Below, piece by piece: positions 1 through 5,028 of a stretch of DNA of 9,023 nt (position 1 is its first letter; each line of letters begins with the position of its first letter). The stretch is from contig WFVN01000028.1 in the NCBI GenBank assembly GCA_015491615.1, positions 1 through 9,023 on the forward strand, given 5' to 3'. Source of the DNA: Gammaproteobacteria bacterium (GTDB lineage: Bacteria; Pseudomonadota; Gammaproteobacteria; S012-40). The translations under genes and the position numbers were made by a program. The notes under the pieces were generated by a model. The model did not search any database and was not told the origin of the DNA. It saw nothing but the letters and a program-made list of their open reading frames with translations.

Positions 1-1020
1 GAGCTGGAGCTCGCCCTCGCCCGGGGCGGGTCGGGGCAGGAACAGGCCGTCGGCGCGCAGGTGGCCGGTCACGGGGCGGGTGGCGGTGAGCGCCTCCCAC
101 TCGGCCTCGTCGGGGAGGCGGGCACCGGCCCAGCGGGCGTAGGCGTCGGCCTCGTAGTAGCTGAGGTGGGCCACCGGGGCGGCCGGGTCGAGGGGCAGCA
201 GGCCATGCAGGGTCATGGTCCACCAAGCGTCGCCGGCGCGCAGCCAATAGGCCGGGGCGTGCCAGTCTCCGGCGCAGCGGGCGCGCCAGCCCGCCGCCAG
301 CCACAGTTCCGGGCGCCGGTAGCCGTCGTCTTCCACGAAGGCCAGGTATTCACCGTTGGTGACCAGGCGGTCGGCGAGGGCGAAGGGGGGTAGCCAGCGG
401 CGGTGGCGGGGGCGTTCGTCGGCGAGGGCGAAGTCTTCCGTGCCGGCCCCCGTCCACACCTCGCCGCCGGGGTGTTCCAGCCAGCCCAGGGGGCGAGTTT
501 CGGTCCGCTCTCCGGAGGCGGGCGCCTCGCGGTAGGCGGGGTGGAAGGGGCTGGCGCCGTAGAGGGCGAGGATGTCTTCCAGGAGGGCCTCCTGATGGCG
601 ATGCTCGTGTTCCACGGACAACTTCAGGATCCCGGCGATGTGCGGTTGCCGGTCCAGCTCTCCGGAGGTGGTCAACTCGCTCACCGCCTGGTCGATGCGG
701 CGCCGGTAGGCGTTCACGTCCTCCACCGTGGGGCGCACCAGGGGCGCCTGCGGGGGCTGCGCGAAGACGGCCTCGTAGAGGGGGTGACCCACCACCACCG
801 CCTGTTCGGCGAAGGGGCGCAGGAGGAAGGTCTCCAGGAACCAGGTGGTGTGGCCCAGATGCCACAGGGGGGCGCTGCCGTCGGGAGCGGGGCAGGTGAG
901 TTCCCCCTCGGCGAGGGGCGCGCACAGGGCGAGGGTATCGTTGCGGGTGTGGCGAAAGGTGTCGGTGAGGGCGGTGAGATCGGCGGGGACGGTGGGGCTG
1001 TCGCTGCGCGTGGTGTCCAT
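1..1020 (-). CDS. egtB: EgtB-like non-heme iron sulfoxide synthase (DinB + FGE-sulfatase domains), 3' end outside window
   Basis: The first 340 residues are visible; the C-terminus (probably 70-100 residues) lies beyond the left edge. The N-terminal DinB-like domain (about residues 15-160) carries WHLGHTTWFLE (H54, H57) and HEHRHQE (H138 and H142, an HxxxH pair), which match the three-histidine iron site of EgtB proteins. The rest (about 175-340) is a formylglycine-generating-enzyme-like domain, with VTNGEYLAFVEDDGYRRPELW at 220-240 and SYYEADAYARWAGARLPDEAEWE at 287-309. EgtB joins cysteine or gamma-glutamylcysteine to trimethylhistidine through a sulfoxide bond, using O2, on the way to ergothioneine; the enzyme is cytoplasmic. 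The ATG is supported by GGGAGGA at 1024-1030. EgtD, the histidine methyltransferase, would be expected nearby, probably past the left edge. The related selenoneine synthase SenA cannot be excluded, because the C-terminal substrate-binding residues are not visible. Confidence 0.88.
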   Translation of the reverse strand, partial: MDTTRSDSPTVPADLTALTDTFRHTRNDTLALCAPLAEGELTCPAPDGSAPLWHLGHTTWFLETFLLRPFAEQAVVVGHPLYEAVFAQPPQAPLVRPTVEDVNAYRRRIDQAVSELTTSGELDRQPHIAGILKLSVEHEHRHQEALLEDILALYGASPFHPAYREAPASGERTETRPLGWLEHPGGEVWTGAGTEDFALADERPRHRRWLPPFALADRLVTNGEYLAFVEDDGYRRPELWLAAGWRARCAGDWHAPAYWLRAGDAWWTMTLHGLLPLDPAAPVAHLSYYEADAYARWAGARLPDEAEWEALTATRPVTGHLRADGLFLPRPAPGEGELQL

Positions 1021-1023
1021 GAT

Positions 1024-1053
1024 TCCTCCCGGTGGGGCGTGGGCGGGATTTTA
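1024..1053 (-). promoter_or_regulatory. Ribosome binding site and possible -10 box of the EgtB-like gene
   Basis: On the minus strand GGGAGGA (1024-1030) sits just before the ATG at 1020, with a short gap of about 4 nt after GGAGG. Further upstream TAAAAT (1048-1053) matches the -10 consensus at five of six bases. No convincing -35 box is seen at the expected distance, so the promoter is uncertain. The cold shock gene terminator at 1089-1111 lies immediately upstream, which implies that the EgtB-like gene needs its own promoter in this gap. Confidence 0.4.
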
Positions 1054-1088
1054 GCGAAAAACGTGCCGCGGGGCCGGGTGCGGGGCAT

Positions 1089-1111
1089 AAAAAACCCCGC
1101 CGAAGCGGGGT
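1089..1111 (-). terminator. Rho-independent terminator of the cold shock gene (UUCG tetraloop)
   Basis: Read on the minus strand this is CCCCGC, TTCG, GCGGGG, then six T. The 6-bp all-GC stem is perfect, the loop is the very stable UUCG tetraloop, and the U-tract follows directly. It starts 27 nt after the stop codon of the cold shock gene (1139-1141), so it ends that transcript and separates it from the EgtB-like gene downstream. Confidence 0.9.
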
Positions 1112-1138
1112 CGAAGACAGGATCCGGTGCGCGGATGC

Positions 1139-1345
1139 TCAGTTGACGACGCTCACCTTCGCCGCCTGCAGACCCTTGGGTCCGCGCTCCACCTCGAAAC
1201 TGACGGTCTGCCCCTCGCTCAGGGTACGGAAGCCCGTGCCCTCGATGGCGGAAAAGTGCACGAACACGTCGTCCCCGCCGTCTTCGGGGGAGATGAAACC
1301 GTAACCTTTGGAGTCGTTGAACCACTTGACGGTACCGATAGCCAT
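1139..1345 (-). CDS. CspA-family cold shock protein
   Basis: A 68-residue single cold-shock domain (OB fold) that binds single-stranded RNA and DNA. Members act as RNA chaperones, melting structure in mRNA so that it can be translated, and may serve in cold shock or in normal growth. The sequence starts MAIGTVKWFNDSKGYGFI; the RNP1 motif is KGYGFI (residues 13-18) and RNP2 is DVFVHF (26-31). The first aromatic residue of RNP1 is Tyr where E. coli CspA has Phe, a conservative change. Length is typical of the family (66-70). The ATG has AGAGG about 9 nt upstream. It appears to be transcribed alone, with a promoter at 1454-1483, a leader of about 100 nt and a strong terminator at 1089-1111. Which CspA paralogue it corresponds to cannot be told from one copy. 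Confidence 0.97.
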   Translation of the reverse strand: MAIGTVKWFNDSKGYGFISPEDGGDDVFVHFSAIEGTGFRTLSEGQTVSFEVERGPKGLQAAKVSVVN

Positions 1346-1418
1346 GTTGCTTAACCTCTGACAAAAATTTGATTCGTCCTTGCGTCCGGCATGTCGGTCC
1401 CGTCGCAGGTGCCGAACG

Positions 1419-1434
1419 AGCGGCGAACCGCCCT
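1419..1434 (-). other. Small hairpin in the cold shock gene leader RNA
   Basis: On the minus strand GCGG-TTCG-CCGC (with a flanking G-T pair) can form a small hairpin with a UUCG loop, near the predicted 5' end of the cold shock mRNA. Leaders of csp genes are often structured and change fold with temperature. Whether this one does is not shown by the sequence. Confidence 0.35.
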
Positions 1435-1453
1435 CATGCGCTGACGCCCCCTG

Positions 1454-1483
1454 AATATAGTCGGAGTGTTTCCCCCGTGGCAA
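1454..1483 (-). promoter_or_regulatory. Sigma-70-type promoter of the cold shock gene
   Basis: On the minus strand TTGCCA (1478-1483, five of six bases of the -35 consensus) and TATATT (1454-1459, five of six of the -10 consensus) are separated by 18 nt. The predicted start of transcription is near 1447, leaving a leader of about 100 nt before the ATG at 1345. A long leader is typical of cold shock genes. The site lies in the 155-bp gap between the Rieske gene and the cold shock gene. Confidence 0.6.
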
Positions 1484-1500
1484 GGCGCGTGTCGTTCGTG

Positions 1501-1851
1501 TCAAGACAGGGCCACTTGGATGTGGCCGTCTTCGATGCGCACCGGGTAGGTCTCCAGGGGGCGGGGCTTGCGCAACACGTTCATCAATTGGATGCCAGGC
1601 GGGAAATTGGCCCATAGGCAGACGTGCCCGTCCTTGGGATCGAAACGGGCGTGGTGGAATTTGCAACGGAGCTCCCCCTCGGGGGTGAGTTCGCCCTTGT
1701 CCAGGGGCAAGCCCATGTGCGGACAGCGCACGGCGGTGGCGAAGACGCCGTCCTCGCGCCGTACCAGGAGCACCGGTCGACCCTTGACGGTGACCCGGCG
1801 CAGGCCGCCCACGGGCAGTTCCTCCAGTGGCAAGATGGTTTCGTAGTCCAT
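1501..1851 (-). CDS. Small single-domain Rieske [2Fe-2S] protein
   Basis: This 116-residue protein is almost entirely a Rieske domain. The cluster ligands are seen as C43-P-H45 (CPHMGLPLDKGEL) and C63-K-F-H66 (CKFHHARFDPKDG), the CxH...CxxH pattern that binds a [2Fe-2S] cluster. There is no signal peptide, Tat motif or membrane helix, so it should be a soluble cytoplasmic electron carrier, unlike the cytochrome bc1 Rieske subunit. Size and motifs resemble ferredoxin components of ring-hydroxylating dioxygenases and NirD-like small subunits, but no oxygenase or reductase partner is visible here, so the partner is unknown. The ATG has GAGG about 9 nt upstream. It lies 53 bp downstream of the two-helix membrane protein gene on the same strand and may be co-transcribed with it. 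Confidence 0.93.
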   Translation of the reverse strand: MDYETILPLEELPVGGLRRVTVKGRPVLLVRREDGVFATAVRCPHMGLPLDKGELTPEGELRCKFHHARFDPKDGHVCLWANFPPGIQLMNVLRKPRPLETYPVRIEDGHIQVALS

Positions 1852-1904
1852 GGTGTGTTCCCTCGTCGGTCGGGGGAGTCATTGTGGCGGTGACGGCGGT
1901 GCCG

Positions 1905-2519
1905 TCAAGGGAGGCGGCGGGCGATGAGGCCGGTGGGGGTGAGGCGGACGGCGTAGCGGGCGCCGTCCTCGAGGTCCATGTAGGCGCTGCTGCCGTAGCG
2001 GGTGTCGGCGCCGGGCAGGCGCTCCAGGGGGACGGTGAGCCACTCCGGCAGGGGGCCGCCAGGGCGCAGGTCATGCACCGAGCGCGGCGCGTGCAGCTCC
2101 AGGACCGGGTCGCGGTAGCGGCCGGAGAGGCGCTCCAGGCGGTACAGGGGCGGGAGGCCGAGGAGGCGCAGGGGGCCGTGCCAGACCAGGACCTGGGCGT
2201 CCACGCGCCACTGGTCGCCGCGCAGGCGGTAGAGGCCGAGGCGCCGGCCGTCGTCCAGTACGACCCGGTACAGGCGCGGCCCCAGGGCCTCCACGGTGAG
2301 GGTGGCCACCGGCACCTCGTCGGTGAGGCGGCGGTAGGTGTGTACCTGGGCGAGCAGGAGCAGGAGAAAAAGGCCCGCGCCGAGGAGGAGGGCGGCGTTG
2401 CCCAGGGCGAGGCCGGCGCCCAGCCAGCGTCGCCGGCGCAAGGCGCGCAGGCCGAGGATGGCAGGCAGGGCGGCGCCGGCAAGGAGGGCGCTGGCGAGCC
2501 ACAGGGAGGGGCTGTTCAT
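1905..2519 (-). CDS. Uncharacterised two-helix membrane protein with a conserved extracytoplasmic C-terminal domain
   Basis: This protein of 204 residues has two hydrophobic helices (about residues 6-26 and 33-57) joined by the basic loop RALRRRRW, followed by a soluble domain of about 145 residues. The positive loop suggests that the C-terminal domain faces the periplasm. That domain includes HTYRRLTDEVPVATL, YRLRGDQWRVDAQVL, LYRLERLSGRYRD and a tail ending TPTGLIARRLP. I recall similar proteins in gammaproteobacteria, sometimes labelled 'cation/multidrug efflux pump', but nothing here looks like a transporter and I assign no function. An ATG ten codons upstream (2549) has no Shine-Dalgarno sequence; the ATG at 2519 has only a weak AGAGAA, so the start is not certain. 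It is divergent from the DUF2934 gene and upstream of the Rieske gene. Confidence 0.82.
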   Translation of the reverse strand: MNSPSLWLASALLAGAALPAILGLRALRRRRWLGAGLALGNAALLLGAGLFLLLLLAQVHTYRRLTDEVPVATLTVEALGPRLYRVVLDDGRRLGLYRLRGDQWRVDAQVLVWHGPLRLLGLPPLYRLERLSGRYRDPVLELHAPRSVHDLRPGGPLPEWLTVPLERLPGADTRYGSSAYMDLEDGARYAVRLTPTGLIARRLP

Positions 2520-2571
2520 GCGCGCATTCTCTGGTGTGGCGTTGGGCATGGTCTATGCTTGTGGGGTGTCG

Positions 2572-2593
2572 GCCGGTGGGCGGTTCCACCGGC
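2572..2593 (+). repeat. Perfect 8-bp inverted repeat in the DUF2934 leader
   Basis: GCCGGTGG (2572-2579) and CCACCGGC (2586-2593) are perfect inverted copies around a 6-nt loop. The element lies between the divergent starts (2519 on minus, 2618 on plus), downstream of a weak -10-like TATGCT (2553-2558) and 10 nt before the Shine-Dalgarno of the DUF2934 gene. It could be an mRNA hairpin or a binding site for a dimeric regulator. No T-run follows, so it is not a standard terminator. Confidence 0.5.
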
Positions 2594-2603
2594 GGCACGG
2601 CCC

Positions 2604-2610
2604 AAGGAGG
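2604..2610 (+). promoter_or_regulatory. Strong ribosome binding site that fixes the DUF2934 start
   Basis: AAGGAGG lies 7 nt before the ATG at 2618. The frame is open further upstream to an ATG at 2534, but that start has no such site and would encode a glycine- and tryptophan-rich extension unlike the family. The ATG at 2618 is therefore chosen. Confidence 0.8.
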
Positions 2611-2617
2611 AGCACCC

Positions 2618-2905
2618 ATGAACGAGAGTGTGGACAAGCCCGTCAAGAAGACCACCCGCAAGCGGACCGGCAAGCGCACGACCACCAAGGGAGCGGAGAA
2701 AGCTACCGCCTCTTCCCGCGCCAAGGGGGGCAAGCAAATGGAGGCGCCCCTCAACGTGACCCCGGAGCGGCGCCTGCAGATGATCGCCGAGGCGGCCTAT
2801 TTCCGCGCCGAAGCGAGGGGGTTCGCCCCTGGCCGTGAAATGGAGGATTGGCTGGCGGCGGAAGCGGAAGTGGATCGTTTGCTCTCCGGTAGTCGTCGGC
2901 ACTGA
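2618..2905 (+). CDS. DUF2934 family protein with lysine/arginine-rich N-terminal tail
   Basis: This is a 95-residue protein. Residues 1-40 are a disordered-looking tail with 13 Lys or Arg among the first 39 residues, rich in Thr, Ser, Ala and Gly (KKTTRKRTGKRTTTKG). Residues 50-90 match DUF2934: an ERRLQMIAEAAYFRAEARGF helix, then a PGREMEDWLAAEAEVDRLL helix. The domain's function is not established; proteins of this type are short, often with basic linkers, and have been proposed only loosely as nucleic-acid or stress related. The tail resembles those of histone H1-like bacterial proteins in composition, which would allow nucleic acid binding; that is inference. Its stop codon is 4 bp from the stop of the convergent HDAC-family gene, and its start is behind a strong AAGGAGG. 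Confidence 0.88.
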   Translation: MNESVDKPVKKTTRKRTGKRTTTKGAEKATASSRAKGGKQMEAPLNVTPERRLQMIAEAAYFRAEARGFAPGREMEDWLAAEAEVDRLLSGSRRH

Positions 2906-2909
2906 ACTT

Positions 2910-3833
2910 TCAGACTCCCGCCAGCGCCGCGATGTAGGCGCTGGCGCTCTCTCCCAGGGCGTGCAGATCGTAGCCCCCTTCCAACGCCGCCACCACCCGT
3001 CCTTCGCCATGGGCATCGGCGTGCGCCCCGATCCATTCTCCCAACCAACGGAAATCCGTCGTCTCCAGGTTCAGTCCCGCCAGGGGATCGGCGCGGTGGA
3101 CGTCGAAACCGGCGGAGACGAGGATCAACTGCGGGCGGAAGGCCTCCAGGGCCGGTCCCCAGTGTTCTTCCACCGCGTGCCGGTAGGCAGCGCCGCCGGT
3201 GCCGGCGGGCAGGGGGACGGGGAGGATGTTGGCGGCATGGCGGCCGGTGCCGCTGTAGGGGTACCAGGGGTGTTGGAAGGTGGAGCAGTAGAGGATGCGG
3301 GGGTCGCCGGCGACGATGTCCTCGGTGCCGTTGCCGTGGTGCACGTCGAAGTCGAGGATGGCCACTCGCTCGAGGCCGCGGGCGAGGGCGCGGGCGGCCC
3401 CTACGGCGATGTTGTTGAGGAGACAGAAACCCATCGCCCGCGCCCGTTCCGCATGGTGGCCGGGCGGGCGCACGGCGCAGAAGGCACGCCGGTAGGCCCC
3501 GTCGAGGACCCCGTCCACCGCCGTCGCCACCGCCCCGGCCCCACGCAGGGCGGCATCCCAGGAGGCGGGGGAGACGGGGGTGTCCGTATCCAGCCACACG
3601 CGCCCGCGGGTGGGGACGCTGGCCGCCAGGGCGTCCAGGTAGGCCGGGTCGTGGACCTGGGCCAGCAGGGCCCGGTCGGCGGCGGGGGCCTCCAGGAACA
3701 GGAGGTGCGCATCCAGCCCCCGGCGTGCCAGGGCCTGGCGGATGGCGCGCAGGCGTTCCGGCCGTTCCGGGTGGTTGGGGCCGGTGTCATGGGCCAGGCA
3801 CAAGGGGTGGGTCAGGTAGGCGGTGGGATGCAA
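2910..3833 (-). CDS. Histone deacetylase family (class II-like) zinc hydrolase
   Basis: This 307-residue protein covers a whole arginase/deacetylase-fold domain. Visible motifs are HPERPERL (21-28), RPPGHHA with the paired active-site histidines H126 and H127, GFCLLNNIA (135-143), DFDVHHGNGT with zinc ligands D163 and H165, SAGFDVHRADPL with zinc ligand D244, and EGGYD with Y288. All catalytic positions are present, so it should be active. Bacterial members remove acetyl groups from lysines of proteins (AcuC-like) or from acetylpolyamines; the substrate cannot be read from sequence. No signal peptide, so cytoplasmic. The start is TTG at 3831-3833, supported by GGGAGGA 6 nt upstream; no ATG lies near. 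It is divergent from RNase D (41 bp between starts) and convergent with the DUF2934 gene. Confidence 0.95.
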   Translation of the reverse strand: MHPTAYLTHPLCLAHDTGPNHPERPERLRAIRQALARRGLDAHLLFLEAPAADRALLAQVHDPAYLDALAASVPTRGRVWLDTDTPVSPASWDAALRGAGAVATAVDGVLDGAYRRAFCAVRPPGHHAERARAMGFCLLNNIAVGAARALARGLERVAILDFDVHHGNGTEDIVAGDPRILYCSTFQHPWYPYSGTGRHAANILPVPLPAGTGGAAYRHAVEEHWGPALEAFRPQLILVSAGFDVHRADPLAGLNLETTDFRWLGEWIGAHADAHGEGRVVAALEGGYDLHALGESASAYIAALAGV

Positions 3834-3839
3834 GTGGTA

Positions 3840-3846
3840 TCCTCCC
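3840..3846 (-). promoter_or_regulatory. Ribosome binding site supporting a TTG start for the deacetylase
   Basis: Minus-strand GGGAGGA ends 6 nt before the TTG at 3833. The first codons after that TTG (HPTAYLTHPLCLAHDTGPNHPERPERL) match the usual N-terminus of the family, so this rare start codon is very likely the true one. Confidence 0.75.
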
Positions 3847-3874
3847 GGGTCTTCTCCTTGATGTGGACCTTCCC

Positions 3875-5023
3875 ATGCCCGATGAATTCACCCTGATCCG
3901 CGAACCGACGCAATTGGAGGCGGCCTGCCGGCGCCTCGCCGAGGCCCCATTCCTGGCGCTGGACACCGAGTTCGTGCGCGAGCGCACCTATTATCCGCGC
4001 CTGTGCCTGGTGCAGGTGGCCGATACCGAGCGGACCGTCCTCATCGATCCCTTGGCCCTCGCCGATCTCGGTCCCCTGGCCGAACTCTTCACTGCTCCGG
4101 TCCCGAAGGTGCTGCACGCCGCCCGCCAGGACCTGGAGGTGTTCTGGCGGCGCCTGGGGGTGTTGCCGCGACCGTTGTTGGACACCCAGGTGGCGGCCGC
4201 CTATCTGGGGTTGGGGGAGCAGCTTGGGTATGCCGGTCTGGTGGAGATGCGCCTGGATATCCGCCTGCCCAAGGGGCGAACCCGCAGCGATTGGGCCGCC
4301 CGCCCCCTGGATCGCGGACAACTGGCCTACGCCGCTGCCGACGTGCGTCACCTGGCCGACCTCTACCCCGGCCTGGAGGCGGAGCTGGCCGGGCGCGGGC
4401 GCCTGGACTGGGTGCGTGAGGACAGCGAGCGGCAACTGGACCCCGCCCTCCTCGAACAGGACCCGGAGACGGCGTGGATGCGCGTCAAGGGGCGCCAGCG
4501 CCTGCGCGGGCGAGAGCGGGCGGTGCTCGTGCGCCTGGCCGCCTGGCGCGAGGAGACGGCGCAGCAGGAGGACGTGCCGCGGCGGCGGGTGGCCGCCGAC
4601 GAGCTGCTGCTGGACCTGGCCCGCCTGCAGCCCCGCCGCATGGGTGAGCTGGGGCGTCTGCGCGGGGCGAACGAAGGTTGGCGGAGGCGCTACGGTGAGG
4701 CGGTGCTGGCGGCGGTGGCCGAAGGCCTGGCCCTGCCGGAATCGGCCTGGCCGGTCATGGACGAGGAGCGGCGCCCGTCCCCCGCCGAGGCGCGCCTGGT
4801 GGACGCCTTGGCGGTGGTCCTGGCGGAAGCCGCCGCAGCGCAGGACCTGAGCCCTTCCCTGCTGGCTTCGCGCCGGGATCTGCAACGCTTGGTGGCGGGC
4901 GAGCGTGACCTGCCCCTGTTACGGGGCTGGCGTCGTGAGCACGGGGGACAAGCGGTGCTGGATTTCCTCGAGGGGCGCGGGTGCCTGTTGGTGGAAGCGA
5001 GTCGCTTGCGCCTCGGCGAGTGA
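3875..5023 (+). CDS. rnd: Ribonuclease D (DEDDy 3'-5' exoribonuclease)
   Basis: A protein of 382 residues, close to E. coli RNase D (375). It trims 3' ends of tRNA precursors and other small stable RNAs in the cytoplasm using two metal ions. The exonuclease domain (about 5-170) shows Exo I as ALDTEFVRERTYYPRLCLVQ (D30, E32), Exo II as HAARQDLEVF (D86) and Exo III as YAAADVRHL (Y152, D156), a complete DEDDy set. LPKGRTRSDWAARPLDRGQLAYAAADV (131-157) is typical of the family. A first HRDC domain spans about 205-285, and the region 303-380 fits the second HRDC domain, used for RNA binding. The chosen ATG (3875) has no clear Shine-Dalgarno; an in-frame GTG at 3863 is no better. It is divergent from the deacetylase and its stop lies 5 bp from that of the Sel1-repeat gene. 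Confidence 0.95.
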   Translation: MPDEFTLIREPTQLEAACRRLAEAPFLALDTEFVRERTYYPRLCLVQVADTERTVLIDPLALADLGPLAELFTAPVPKVLHAARQDLEVFWRRLGVLPRPLLDTQVAAAYLGLGEQLGYAGLVEMRLDIRLPKGRTRSDWAARPLDRGQLAYAAADVRHLADLYPGLEAELAGRGRLDWVREDSERQLDPALLEQDPETAWMRVKGRQRLRGRERAVLVRLAAWREETAQQEDVPRRRVAADELLLDLARLQPRRMGELGRLRGANEGWRRRYGEAVLAAVAEGLALPESAWPVMDEERRPSPAEARLVDALAVVLAEAAAAQDLSPSLLASRRDLQRLVAGERDLPLLRGWRREHGGQAVLDFLEGRGCLLVEASRLRLGE

Positions 5024-5028
5024 GGGGG

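Noticed and set aside
61..1146. Plus-strand open frames of 110 and 247 codons
   Set aside because: They are antisense to the EgtB-like gene, whose motifs run without break through the same bases.
1139..2482. A 447-codon open frame on the minus strand that includes the cold shock gene at its end
   Set aside because: Only the last 68 codons match a protein family. The rest is out of frame with the membrane protein and Rieske genes and reads as low-complexity Ala/Arg/Pro/Ser sequence caused by high GC.
2835..3896. A 353-codon plus-strand open frame
   Set aside because: It is antisense to the complete deacetylase gene and shows no family motif.
3812..4885. A 357-codon minus-strand open frame
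   Set aside because: It is antisense to RNase D, which has all its catalytic motifs; this is a high-GC shadow.
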